A stretch of DNA of 64,000 nt from Candidatus Peregrinibacteria bacterium GW2011_GWF2_38_29. GTDB taxonomy: Bacteria > Patescibacteriota > Gracilibacteria > UBA1369 > UBA12463. Below the pieces are notes generated by a model. That model searched no databases, was not told the origin of the DNA, and saw only the letters and a list, made by a program, of their open reading frames with translations. Numbering within the stretch: position 1 is the first letter of the stretch; every line of letters starts with the position of its first letter. Both the position numbers and the translations under genes were made by a program. The DNA lies in the NCBI GenBank assembly GCA_000992695.1, contig LBUS01000001.1, forward strand, positions 1-64,000, written 5' to 3'. This document shows positions 8,699 to 16,786 of this stretch, piece by piece.

Positions 8699-9232
8699 TT
8701 ATTCGGCCGGGCAATAAGCTTTTTCTTTTATAACCGCGACAGCCTTTGCCTTTTTGCGCTCCAAGATGTCATTTATGATGATTTTTTCAGGCGTAATCTC
8801 AATTATTTCAGAACTTGGTAAAAGTATCTCATTTATATGAAAAAGCCCTAAAAACGACTTTGCAATGGCCAGTTTCACCATGCACATATTACTAAGATTT
8901 ATTGCATAGTCATAAACCTTTCCAACAAATATTCCGGATTTTGTAAAAACTTTATTTCCGATAATTTTTTTATTTTCCGAAAGAATGTTTTTGATTTTTA
9001 TTATATCGTCCGTATCGCTAATCGCATCCATTTCGGAAATCATCACGGGTATAGACAGCTTTAATATATCAATCGCCGGAATGACTTTTTTAAACCCACT
9101 ATCCATTGCGATGCCTTCAATTTTGCCATTATTCGGATCTACGATAAAGTCCGCGACCACGCCAACGACTGCGCGCTCACTTTCGCTTAAAATAGGCACT
9201 CCAATGAATTCTGAATGAAATTTTTCTGACAT
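8699..9232 (-). CDS. PRC-barrel domain protein
   Basis: 177 aa with two tandem PRC-barrel-like beta units: residues about 6-60 (FIGVPILSES...VVGVVADFIVDPNNGKIEGI) and about 90-150 (IIGNKVFTKSGIFVGKVYDYAI). PRC-barrels occur in RimM, photosynthetic reaction centre H subunits and stand-alone proteins implicated in RNA or membrane metabolism. This one lacks the RimM N-terminal domain, so no precise role is given. The C-terminal 20 residues are Lys/Ala-rich. Single gene on the minus strand, convergent with the pilin-like unit. Confidence 0.75.
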   Translation of the reverse strand: MSEKFHSEFIGVPILSESERAVVGVVADFIVDPNNGKIEGIAMDSGFKKVIPAIDILKLSIPVMISEMDAISDTDDIIKIKNILSENKKIIGNKVFTKSGIFVGKVYDYAINLSNMCMVKLAIAKSFLGLFHINEILLPSSEIIEITPEKIIINDILERKKAKAVAVIKEKAYCPAE

Positions 9233-9331
9233 ACTCCGTGTCGAATTATATCAATCTTATGTATTTATTATATCAAAGTTATATGTAAATGATATAAAGC
9301 ACATACGGTTTTAAAAAGACTTTAAGAAAGG

Positions 9332-9393
9332 TGTCGCCTTCGGCGACGTTTTATTTATACGCGCCTGTGTTCGCCTTGCAGGCGAACGGCGTG
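9332..9393 (+). repeat. Structured dispersed element, family 3, copy 1
   Basis: Hairpin GTCGCC (9333-9338)/GGCGAC (9342-9347), the spacer GTTTTATTTATA, then hairpin GTTCGCC (9369-9375)/GGCGAAC (9381-9387). A second copy with the same first hairpin and spacer is at 35107-35172. It abuts the CCA end of tRNA-Pro. Confidence 0.5.
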
Positions 9394-9470
9394 TGGTCGG
9401 GGTGCACAGACTTGAACTGTGGGCCTTCTGCTCCCAAAGCAGACGCGCTAGCCAACTGCGCTACACCCCG
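9394..9470 (-). tRNA. tRNA-Pro(TGG)
   Basis: Reverse strand: acceptor CGGGGTG/CACCCCG, anticodon loop TTTGGGA giving anticodon TGG with G37, T-loop AGTTCAAGTCT, discriminator A, encoded CCA. Confidence 0.95.
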
Positions 9471-9477
9471 ACGATAT

Positions 9478-9975
9478 TTACTTACCTGCGCGGCTTATTT
9501 TATCATATTCTTTTTTAATTTCCAGTGTTAATTTTTCAGTCAACTTTTCTTCGGCTAAACTACGCTCGTGGTCATATCCAAAAACATGCAATAAACCATG
9601 TATAAAAAGCGTAATTATTTCTTCTTCAAAACTATGTTTTTGCTCTTTTGCCTGCCTCTTTGCCGTATCAACTGAAATAAAAACCTCCCCCACGCTATCC
9701 ATAAATTCATCTATCCCAAGCTCATATGGGAATTGTGCCTTTTCAAGATAGCTAAAAGATAAAACATCTGTTGGCTTATCCATATTCCTATGTGAAAAGT
9801 TCATTCCGTGCATTTCTTCATCGCCTATGAAAATAAGCCCAATTGAAGCGTCTTTAAACCCCGTACCATGACTTATTTTATCGCCGATAATTTTCTCGGC
9901 GGCCAATATCGCGCGTTCAAAAATTTTCGATGAAATGCCTTCCTTTGTTTTGTTAAAAAAATCCAGCTTAAGCAT
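9478..9975 (-). CDS. ybeY: Endoribonuclease YbeY
   Basis: Single-strand-specific metal-dependent RNase involved in 16S rRNA maturation and ribosome quality control, 165 aa. The metal-binding signature HGLLHVFGYDHE is at the expected place, preceded by the typical PTDVLSF and GEVFIS motifs. I start at the ATG at 9975; an upstream in-frame GTG at 9996 would overlap the preceding gene and add seven residues (MGEITKN). It is the last gene of a minus-strand operon with the GH18-like and FG-GAP genes, an unusual setting for ybeY. Confidence 0.93.
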   Translation of the reverse strand: MLKLDFFNKTKEGISSKIFERAILAAEKIIGDKISHGTGFKDASIGLIFIGDEEMHGMNFSHRNMDKPTDVLSFSYLEKAQFPYELGIDEFMDSVGEVFISVDTAKRQAKEQKHSFEEEIITLFIHGLLHVFGYDHERSLAEEKLTEKLTLEIKKEYDKISRAGK

Positions 9976-9983
9976 ATTTTTTG

Positions 9984-10976
9984 TTATTTCACCCACAATC
10001 TATCATACGCCTCCCATTCCTTATCACTCGTCTCCTTATTTAAATAAATCGCGACTCCCAAAAATGAGTTCACTTTGCTTCTTGAGTTATTAAGCCCGTT
10101 TATAACTCCGACTAGTCCATTTTCAATATTTTCCACTTCAGGATAAAAGCTTTTTACGCCATTTAAATCCGTTCCTTTTTCATATGACGGCAATCCGATT
10201 AATATTTTTTTGTTATCCGGAATTTCACGCGTTAACCAAATAGTTTCATTTTTTATAAAATATTTATAAACCCACGGACTCTTTATTCCGTTTTCATAAG
10301 CCATAACCGCAATCTGATCGGCATATACCGCAACTTTATTATAAATATCTTCACTCAAAGGTGAAGCTGTTTTCATCCAAAGCTGATAAATATATTTCAC
10401 CGGTGTTGGCATCATCTCCGGCAATGCAACTGATAAGATTTTGCCCTTATTCATGCTATGCCTTGTACTTTCAAGAAGGCTCAAAAAATCCGAATCATTT
10501 TCATAAACCGGCTCAATGTCAAAATGAATCCCATCAAAACCAACCTCATCCATTAAAAACTTTGTTGTTTTTACAATATTCAATCTTATCTCCGGCTGCG
10601 ATATATCCAGCCTAATTCTCCTTTGTCCAACCCATGCTAAATATTTAATCTTATCTCCATAAACGCGCGCTGTTTTCAAAAATTCATTTGCGCGAATGAA
10701 TCTCTCGCCCGTTATCTTCCCGTCACTTTCAAATGGGCCTGTGTGTACAAAAACGTACTTTATCCTGTGCGCTCCTAACTTGTTTACCAAATCCCCTATT
10801 TCGCCAACTGACTTTTGTTTTTCAACCCATTCATGTTCAAGCCAAATCGCATTTTCCCCAATGTTAAAAGATTTGCCCGGTAAGTTTTTCTGTGGACCTA
10901 CGGCGACGTACCAAATCGGAAATATAACTATAAAAATAAGAGCTACTCCCAATATTATTTTTTGATATTTTTTCAT
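9984..10976 (-). CDS. GH18-like glycoside hydrolase, membrane-anchored
   Basis: 330 aa with an uncleaved signal-anchor or signal peptide (residues 7-27). The remainder is a TIM-barrel-like domain with the family 18 chitinase signature DGxxxDxE as FDGIHFDIEP at 147-156, in which the last Glu (E155) is the catalytic acid of the family. LSVALPEMMP and IAVMAYENG fit later barrel strands. A role in cutting GlcNAc-containing glycans outside the membrane is inferred from the family. Its ATG overlaps the stop of the upstream FG-GAP/SLH gene (ATGA), so the two are translationally coupled. Confidence 0.75.
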   Translation of the reverse strand: MKKYQKIILGVALIFIVIFPIWYVAVGPQKNLPGKSFNIGENAIWLEHEWVEKQKSVGEIGDLVNKLGAHRIKYVFVHTGPFESDGKITGERFIRANEFLKTARVYGDKIKYLAWVGQRRIRLDISQPEIRLNIVKTTKFLMDEVGFDGIHFDIEPVYENDSDFLSLLESTRHSMNKGKILSVALPEMMPTPVKYIYQLWMKTASPLSEDIYNKVAVYADQIAVMAYENGIKSPWVYKYFIKNETIWLTREIPDNKKILIGLPSYEKGTDLNGVKSFYPEVENIENGLVGVINGLNNSRSKVNSFLGVAIYLNKETSDKEWEAYDRLWVK

Positions 10977-13165
10977 TTTCCTTCAATAAATTCTTTAATT
11001 GCCATAAACCACTCACTTAATTCGGATTGTTTAATCGGATCATTTGGTCTGAAATAATTTTCAGATTTTATAACTCCCGCTATATATGCAAAATTTACAT
11101 ATCTTGGATACCACCACGCATAATAAGCTCTACCGGAAACATCTTTATATGGCGTTGTTTGAGCATAAACAGCGCCTTCGCCTCCGAGCTCCTTCTGTAG
11201 TGCCGCGCGCTCTTTCCATTTAAGCATACCGGCGGAATTAAGCAAAATTCTAAGTGCATGTATGCGCGTTATTTTTTCGTCAGGTTTAAATTTGCTTTGA
11301 AAATCATCCCCAAATCCATCTAAAAATCCAAGCATAGTCATCTCTGTTATTTCTTTATAAAACTGCTGAGACGCAGGTATATCGGGATAAAGAATTATTT
11401 CCGGACCAAGTTTTATGCCTTTAAATTTCGTCCTTGCCATGAATGTAAAAAAGCAAAGCTCAAGATTATTTTTACAGTTATCAAGGAAAGTTTTATTAAA
11501 CCTTTCCAGATCAAAATTGTTCATAGCTTGATATACAATTTGAGCCCTTGTCACATAATCAGAGGCTAAAGGATTTGTGTATTTCAATTTTCCGCTCCAT
11601 CCCGACTTGCCTAAAATAATATAAACTGCGCCCTCTTTTCCGCCAAAATTATATGCGTTTGGAGCTCCAACAATAAGATCCGGATATCCGTCTTTGTTCA
11701 AATCCGCAGTTAAAACGCTTGAGCCAAACCAGTCATTTGGATTCTCGCCTTCGACTACCAATGTCGGCATTTTTTCCGACATATTAATTTTTTCTTTATT
11801 CTTTATCGACTGACTTGAGTACACATAAACATAACCAGAGCTATCTTTGCCAAATTTTTTAATACCCGGCGCACCTATAATAAAATCTTTCTTTGAGTCT
11901 CCATTTAAGTCATCGATATGCACCGCCGCACCAAAAATATCCGACTCATCATTGTCTCCAAAAATCCGCAGAGAGTTCGTGAATTTTTGATTTCGACTAG
12001 TCAAATTTTTATCGCCATAAAATATATGCGCTTTTCCTGTTTTATCCTCTGATTGATACATGAAAGACCCTGCCGCAATATCGTCAATTCCGTCTCCATT
12101 TATATCATTCGCATATAAACTAAATCCAAGCCAGTTTCGCATCGCCTCGCCTCCAATCACAACGTCAGGACTAAATACTCTTATCGGATACTGTTTATAA
12201 ATCGTAAGGTCCGATGGGTTTTGCCCAAAAAATATATAAGCTTTACCGGTTTCTTTTCTTACGCCAGCAGAGCTCAAATATGCGCCAACTATAATGTCCG
12301 GTCTTTTATCTCCGTTTATATCGCCGTGCGTTATACTTGCGCCAAATCTATCAAACCCTTTCTCTCCATAGATAGTCATTGCCGGCGGATTCTTCTTGAA
12401 GTCATAAATAAATTGATATGCCGGATATCTGTATCCAAATACAACATAAACTTTACCACTCCTGGATTTGCCTGACTCGCTTGCGCTTGGCGCTCCAATT
12501 ATCAAGTCCGACATTCCATCTGCGTTTAAATCCGTCATATCAAGAGCAAATCCGAAATTTTCATTCAATTCCGCTGTTCGAAAAGCTATGTCTGCAGAAT
12601 CTTTTGAAAGGTCGATCATCTCAGGAAACTCCTTATTCATCTTTCCAAGAAACATATAAACCTCATCCCCTCCTGCAGACCCAATCGCCAAATCATCAAC
12701 ACTATCCCCATTGAAATCGCCAAATGAAACCGATGCTCCAAGTTGGTTATTTGCTGACTCTCCTCGAATTTCTATATTTGTTTGAAACTTGTTACTCGCA
12801 TATACGTCGAAGCCTTTTTTGCCAAAAAATACTTTCACTCGTCCAATGTTTTTTCTATCCTTATCTGAAAAATATGGTGATCCAATTGCAATATCGTCAA
12901 TCATGTCTCCATTCAAATCCCCTTTTGCAATCGCTGACCCCGTCTGTTCTCTGGAAGAGTCTCCGCGAATTATTATTGTCCCGTTTTCTTCGCCAACTTT
13001 ATACTCCATGTAATTTTTTAATTCGCCTGCAGCCTCTGCTCTTTGGGCTTTAAAAACTGCAAAAAAATTGGAGTTAAATATTAATAAAAATACTACGAAA
13101 AAAATCGTTGCCGACTGCAAAAATTTTATCGCTTTTTTAATATTTTTTATCGCATCTGTTTTCAT
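10973..13165 (-). CDS. FG-GAP repeat surface protein with C-terminal SLH-like region
   Basis: About 730 aa from the ATG at 13165; an upstream in-frame start at 13219 lacks support and would put a non-signal extension in front. A hydrophobic signal segment (FLQSATIFFVVFLLIF) ends near AEAAGE. Then come six or seven FG-GAP repeats of about 60 residues with Ca-binding loops such as DLNGDMIDDIAIG, DFNGDSVDDLAIG and DLNADGMSDLIIG, predicting an integrin-like beta-propeller. The last ~190 residues contain SLH-like segments (KPDEKITRIHALRIL; RPNDPIKQSELSEWF), suggesting attachment to the cell envelope. Role in adhesion is inference. First gene of the operon with the GH18-like protein and ybeY. Confidence 0.85.
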   Translation of the reverse strand: MKTDAIKNIKKAIKFLQSATIFFVVFLLIFNSNFFAVFKAQRAEAAGELKNYMEYKVGEENGTIIIRGDSSREQTGSAIAKGDLNGDMIDDIAIGSPYFSDKDRKNIGRVKVFFGKKGFDVYASNKFQTNIEIRGESANNQLGASVSFGDFNGDSVDDLAIGSAGGDEVYMFLGKMNKEFPEMIDLSKDSADIAFRTAELNENFGFALDMTDLNADGMSDLIIGAPSASESGKSRSGKVYVVFGYRYPAYQFIYDFKKNPPAMTIYGEKGFDRFGASITHGDINGDKRPDIIVGAYLSSAGVRKETGKAYIFFGQNPSDLTIYKQYPIRVFSPDVVIGGEAMRNWLGFSLYANDINGDGIDDIAAGSFMYQSEDKTGKAHIFYGDKNLTSRNQKFTNSLRIFGDNDESDIFGAAVHIDDLNGDSKKDFIIGAPGIKKFGKDSSGYVYVYSSQSIKNKEKINMSEKMPTLVVEGENPNDWFGSSVLTADLNKDGYPDLIVGAPNAYNFGGKEGAVYIILGKSGWSGKLKYTNPLASDYVTRAQIVYQAMNNFDLERFNKTFLDNCKNNLELCFFTFMARTKFKGIKLGPEIILYPDIPASQQFYKEITEMTMLGFLDGFGDDFQSKFKPDEKITRIHALRILLNSAGMLKWKERAALQKELGGEGAVYAQTTPYKDVSGRAYYAWWYPRYVNFAYIAGVIKSENYFRPNDPIKQSELSEWFMAIKEFIEGK

Positions 13166-13233
13166 CTTATTAATTATGATTAGCCATGGGATCAAAGTCA
13201 AAGAGTTAGATGGGCTCAAAAATAATTAAAAAC

Positions 13234-13329
13234 TAGACAAAAGAGTAGAAATGTAATAGTCTCCATGTAGACATGTCTATAGACAGGGAGTAGACAACTC
13301 CAAAAATGTCTATAGACAGAATATAGACA
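13234..13329. promoter_or_regulatory. TAGACA operator/iteron cluster
   Basis: TAGACA at 13234, 13268, 13291 and 13324 plus two perfect 12-bp palindromes TGTCTATAGACA at 13274-13285 and 13307-13318. They lie directly upstream of the HTH gene at 13339 and continue inside it. They look like binding sites for a dimeric DNA-binding protein, most simply the adjacent HTH protein. Confidence 0.7.
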
Positions 13330-13338
13330 ACCTATACA

Positions 13339-14049
13339 ATGGCAACATACAAAATGTCTACATATACAATTGACCGCAAAAGCGCTTCCAGACTGCTCAA
13401 AGTGACCATGAGAACAGTAGACAGATATATTAAGTCAAAACATATTTCTTCCAAGGTTATAAATGGCAGAGTTTGGCTTAATAAAGATCAAATCATTGAT
13501 TTTAGAGATAGACAGCGTGTCAAGGGTGTTTTGTCTATAGACAATTATGTAGACAATGTAGACAGTCGAGTAGACAAGCGTGCAAGAACACCTGGTAAGG
13601 TGGTTGATGAAAGTGGGCATACTGTAAATGAAAATCGAGTAGACAGCGATGTCGACAATATAGACAATGACAATAATTTTACTGGAACAGTAAAATCGCG
13701 CGGAAAAATAATGGATGAAAGCGCGAATAATGTTTATAAAGATTTATATGAAAAACTTTTGGAAGAATTTGACGAGAAACAAGTGCAGTTGGAAATGGCA
13801 AATTATAGGGTAGGGAAGTTGGAATCACAATTAAAATATAGCGTTCCGCTCATAGAATACAGGAAAAAGACCGCTTTGCTTCTTACGAGCGGAGAGAACT
13901 TCAAAAAACAGCTTGAGAACGAAAAAAAAGATAAACTTAGGGTTTATACCCAGTTCAGGACTGAACGCCTTAATAAACGCATTTATTTGATTTTGGCGGT
14001 TGCTTTGATACTTTTACAGCCTCTTTGGCTCCTTTTTCTGTATTTTTAA
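13339..14049 (+). CDS. HTH DNA-binding protein with coiled coil and C-terminal membrane anchor
   Basis: 236 aa. Residues 8-58 form a MerR/excisionase-like helix-turn-helix (SASRLLKVTMRTVDRYI...INGRVWLNKDQI). A hydrophilic linker (60-130) follows, then a coiled coil (about 133-210) and a C-terminal transmembrane helix (YLILAVALILLQPLWLLFLYF, 216-236). A membrane-tethered DNA-binding protein is therefore predicted. The linker is encoded by repeated TAGACA motifs, giving recurring V-D/I-D pairs (LSIDNYVDNVDSRVDK), and the same motif fills the promoter. Autoregulation or DNA tethering is inference. Confidence 0.8.
   Translation: MATYKMSTYTIDRKSASRLLKVTMRTVDRYIKSKHISSKVINGRVWLNKDQIIDFRDRQRVKGVLSIDNYVDNVDSRVDKRARTPGKVVDESGHTVNENRVDSDVDNIDNDNNFTGTVKSRGKIMDESANNVYKDLYEKLLEEFDEKQVQLEMANYRVGKLESQLKYSVPLIEYRKKTALLLTSGENFKKQLENEKKDKLRVYTQFRTERLNKRIYLILAVALILLQPLWLLFLYF
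13355..13666. repeat. TAGACA motifs inside the HTH gene
   Basis: Inside the coding region: TGTCTA at 13355, TAGACA at 13418 and 13509, the palindrome TGTCTATAGACA at 13532-13543, then TAGACA at 13550, 13559, 13571, 13640 and 13661. The density is far above chance and matches the upstream cluster. Confidence 0.75.
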
Positions 14050-14103
14050 ACCGCAAATTGATTTTTAAAACCTTTTTGTAAATTGGAAGAATTTTTGTAT
14101 CCC

Positions 14104-14232
14104 GTTTTCAGGTACGCTTGATGCCACCACCGATGACATCTTCGCTAGCGTTACGACCGAACTCGTTTGCTTATAGCAAACACCTTGGCCGTTCGGTCTT
14201 CACGACTACCTTCAAACGGTCTCCAAAAATTC
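14104..14232 (+). repeat. Structured dispersed element, family 1, copy A
   Basis: Aligns with 26864-26975 and 41132-41244. Stems: GATG...CATC near 14120-14140, GACCGAAC (14155-14162)/GTTCGGTC (14191-14198), inner hairpin GTTTGC (14165-14170)/GCAAAC (14176-14181). The stem bases differ from the other copies but still pair. It occupies the gap between the convergent HTH and DUF881 genes. Confidence 0.75.
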
Positions 14233-14302
14233 TTCAAAAAATCTCCGAAAATGCTTCCAATAATTAACCAGGAACTTTTTAGAATTATTTGTGATTTAAA
14301 AA

Positions 14303-14926
14303 TTACAACTTCTCAATTTCTACAGATTTTTGCTTTTCGATGGTTAATGAAGACTGCGGTTGGAATTCTTTTAATTTGGAAATAAACCCGGCGGGTTGGT
14401 TGAGGGCTTTGAATAAAACGTCTGAATTTCCAATGGCATTCAAAGTATAAGGTTTATTCAAAATAACACTATTCACCATCATTTGGCCGTTTGGGAGCTT
14501 GTCAAAACCGGTTGTTTGATTGGTAAGCCTTATGCCATTTATGCTTATTGCTTCGGCACCACTGCCATAAAGTTCGTTCACAAGATCAATCGTCCAAGAG
14601 ATGCTAATTTCGCCGTCTACAATGATTTTTATGCCTTGGCCATATATTTTTTTATCGCCACTAAGTAATCTATTCTTTGCAATTTCGGCTTCTATAGCCT
14701 TTAAAACAGATGTTCTGTCTTTATTTGTTTCCAAAACCTCTTCAAGTCTTGTGATTTCAGATTTTAAACTTTTATCAGTCGTTTTTAATATTTGGACTTC
14801 GCGAAAAATATTAATGCTTGAATCACGATTAAAAACTGCGGATACATTTTTGAACGAACGAGCCTGAACCACTATCAGCGTTCCGAGCAAAAGCCCAATT
14901 ATGATTATTGTTACTTTTCTTTTCAT
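14303..14926 (-). CDS. DUF881 family protein
   Basis: 207 aa. An N-terminal membrane anchor (residues 5-22) is followed by a coiled-coil segment (about 40-85) and a DUF881-type domain with the typical GxGIKIIVDG...LVNELYGSGAEAISINGIRL and TLNAIGN motifs. DUF881 proteins sit near division and sporulation genes in Gram-positives; their biochemical role is not established. It overlaps the upstream DUF881 gene by one base, so the two are a tandem, probably translationally coupled pair arising from duplication. Confidence 0.85.
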   Translation of the reverse strand: MKRKVTIIIIGLLLGTLIVVQARSFKNVSAVFNRDSSINIFREVQILKTTDKSLKSEITRLEEVLETNKDRTSVLKAIEAEIAKNRLLSGDKKIYGQGIKIIVDGEISISWTIDLVNELYGSGAEAISINGIRLTNQTTGFDKLPNGQMMVNSVILNKPYTLNAIGNSDVLFKALNQPAGFISKLKEFQPQSSLTIEKQKSVEIEKL

Positions 14927-15642
14927 TATGGAGAAGCGGTTATATATTTGATCCTAAAATCACCCGAATATATCGGGATGCTTAACAGTTGTTTTGCTAA
15001 AATTACAAATTGAATTTCTTGATTTGCAATTCGTATTTTTAAATCCGTTAATGTATATGAGTCTTGTAATCTGGCATCTATAAGCCTCGAATCAACAATT
15101 GCGGTTATAGAAATTGGCGGAACCATATAAATATTATTTACCAAAATATTATTTCCGGCAGAAGAAATTGGCGTTGTTGCGATTATTCTTTGGCCATTAA
15201 TCGCCACTGCTTCGGCACGATTTGCAAAAAGAAGATTAACGATATCGCGCAAATCCGATGCTTTAACAAAATTTTTGTCGGATGAATATGTCATATCTCG
15301 TGAGACGTTTTCTGCATCATCAAGCGTTATTTCGATACCACTACCTGAAATTTCACTAAGTCCGATTTTATTCTTAAGATTCTCAAGATCGCTTAATTTT
15401 GCCTTATTTATTATGTCCTCATTTTGCTTCTGAACGTTTTCAATATCTTTATATAAAGAGGCGATTTTGGCTTGATATAGCGATTGCTCGTTGACATAGT
15501 CTTTAATCAAATCCTGTCTGACTTCCAACAAATCAGTCGGATAAAGGCTTCCAATCGGCGCGTTTGTCGTCAAATGAGCGGCTAAAAATATGCCGATCAA
15601 AATGCCGATTACAACGAAGGTAATAATTAATGCTTTTTTCAT
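14926..15642 (-). CDS. DUF881 family protein
   Basis: 238 aa from the ATG at 15642 (MKKALIITF). The frame is open further upstream, but that part would run through the tRNA-like locus and is rejected. N-terminal transmembrane helix (residues 3-23), coiled coil (about 40-85), then the DUF881 domain: GSGIEITLDDAEN, DIVNLLFANRAEAVAINGQRI, ISITAIVDS. Paralogue of the following gene, with which it forms a two-gene operon. Likely an extracytoplasmic protein anchored at its N-terminus; role unknown. Confidence 0.85.
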   Translation of the reverse strand: MKKALIITFVVIGILIGIFLAAHLTTNAPIGSLYPTDLLEVRQDLIKDYVNEQSLYQAKIASLYKDIENVQKQNEDIINKAKLSDLENLKNKIGLSEISGSGIEITLDDAENVSRDMTYSSDKNFVKASDLRDIVNLLFANRAEAVAINGQRIIATTPISSAGNNILVNNIYMVPPISITAIVDSRLIDARLQDSYTLTDLKIRIANQEIQFVILAKQLLSIPIYSGDFRIKYITASP

Positions 15643-15683
15643 TACTGAATGATTATAAGATATAAACCCAAAAATCAAAAGTG

Positions 15684-15775
15684 ACCGGCAATGGTGGACC
15701 CAAAGGGAGTTGAACCCTTCGAGGAAAGTTCTTAGTTTCCCTCGGTTACCCACTGAGCCCTTTCGTTGCCGGTCG
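15684..15775 (-). other. Degenerate tRNA-like locus
   Basis: On the minus strand the 3' half looks like a tRNA: T-arm AAGGG-TTCAACT-CCCTT, then TGGGTCC, A and CCA. A D-arm-like GGCTCAGTGGGTAACC is also present. However, no GGACCCA exists to pair with the 3' acceptor strand and the anticodon stem is imperfect. Instead GACCGGCAA/TTGCCGGTC flank the unit as a 9-bp inverted repeat. Part of the anticodon arm (15727-15743) is repeated at 15875-15891. Most likely a tRNA remnant or tRNA-derived element. Confidence 0.5.
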
Positions 15776-15874
15776 ATGCATATTAAATCATATCGAGATT
15801 AAATTTCTCTAAACGAGACTTAACAAATTCATAAACAAATTGACCTCTGTTGTTTTTACTTTTATAATGGCTTT

Positions 15875-15891
15875 AGTTCTTAGTTTCCCTC
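15875..15891 (+). repeat. 17-bp direct repeat of tRNA-like segment
   Basis: AGTTCTTAGTTTCCCTC here is identical to 15727-15743 in the tRNA-like locus, 148 bp away. The duplication is exact and unlikely by chance at this distance. It resembles a duplicated tRNA segment left at an integration site, but no element lies between the copies. Confidence 0.6.
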
Positions 15892-15902
15892 TGTACTACT
15901 GT

Positions 15903-15935
15903 AAAAATCCTCGTCAGTCTTGGCGGGGATTTTTT
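15903..15935 (+). terminator. Rho-independent terminator-like hairpin
   Basis: AAAAATCC...GGGATTTTTT with additional CG pairs forms a hairpin ending in a T run. It lies between the tRNA-like locus and murI. It has A and T runs on both sides and so could act in either direction. Confidence 0.55.
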
Positions 15936-15970
15936 GATATTTTAGAGTTCGCATAATTTGCTTTTTGGCT

Positions 15971-15976
15971 TATAAT
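15971..15976 (+). promoter_or_regulatory. -10 box of murI, leaderless layout
   Basis: Consensus TATAAT ends 6 nt before the murI ATG at 15983, predicting a transcript starting at the initiation codon. Confidence 0.6.
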
Positions 15977-15982
15977 AGTCGC

Positions 15983-16786
15983 ATGATTGGAATTTTTGAT
16001 TCCGGAGTCGGCGGGTTGACCGTGATGAAGGAAATAATAAAGGTTTTGCCCGAATATGATTATTTGTATCTTGGCGATACGGCGCGTGTGCCTTATGGAA
16101 ATAGATCGCGCGAGGTTGTGATGAAGTTTTCGGAAGAGGCAATCGAGTGGATGTTCAAGCGTGGAGCAAAACTTGTTATTGTGGCTTGTAACACAGCTTC
16201 CGCGTTTGCGCTTCGTCATTTGCAAGATAAATATTTGGTTGAAAGGGGAGTGAAGGATAAGAAAATTTTGGGCGTGATCAGACCGACTGTTGAAGCGGTT
16301 ATAAAAATGAAGTTTGATAGAGCCGGAGTTGTTGGAACGCGCGGAACTATCAATTCAAAAGCGTACGATAAAGAGTTTGAAAAACTTGGACATAATATAA
16401 AAATTTGCTCTGCGGCATGCCCGCTTCTTGTACCTTTGATTGAAGAAAATTGGTATAAAAAACCGGAGGCAATTATGATTTTAAAAAAATACTTGAAAGA
16501 CTTAAAAGACTGCAATGTAAAAGCTTTGATTTTGGGATGCACGCATTATCCGCTGATGATGAAAGATTTTAAAAGAATCATGGGAAAACGCGTGAAAATT
16601 GTATCTTCGGCGGAGGAAACGGCAAAAAGTCTTGTTGATTATTTGAAGCGTCATCCGGAAATTGAAAAATTGCTTAAAAAAGGCAAAAAAAGAGAATTTT
16701 GTGTGACTGATAGTCCGGATTCCTTCAGATGTTTTGCAGAACATTTGATGGGGAAAATAAACAAAGTTGAGCACGTTGAATTATGA
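15983..16786 (+). CDS. murI: Glutamate racemase MurI
   Basis: Cofactor-independent interconversion of L- and D-glutamate for peptidoglycan, 267 aa. The family motifs are complete: GIFDSGVGGLTV at the N-terminus, first catalytic Cys in VACNTASA, second in LGCTHYPLM, plus YLGDTARVPYG. The ATG at 15983 is chosen because a TATAAT lies just upstream; the in-frame TTG at 15965 precedes the -10 box. The stop overlaps the start of the next gene (ATGA), indicating translational coupling to the PAP2/kinase fusion. Confidence 0.95.
   Translation: MIGIFDSGVGGLTVMKEIIKVLPEYDYLYLGDTARVPYGNRSREVVMKFSEEAIEWMFKRGAKLVIVACNTASAFALRHLQDKYLVERGVKDKKILGVIRPTVEAVIKMKFDRAGVVGTRGTINSKAYDKEFEKLGHNIKICSAACPLLVPLIEENWYKKPEAIMILKKYLKDLKDCNVKALILGCTHYPLMMKDFKRIMGKRVKIVSSAEETAKSLVDYLKRHPEIEKLLKKGKKREFCVTDSPDSFRCFAEHLMGKINKVEHVEL

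Noticed and set aside
13234-13666. TAGACA repeats as a CRISPR array
   Set aside because: Units are 6-12 bp, irregularly spaced and lie within a coding frame; no cas genes are present.
15643-15753. N-terminal extension of the DUF881 gene
   Set aside because: It would be translated from the tRNA-like locus; the ATG at 15642 gives a normal signal-anchor start.
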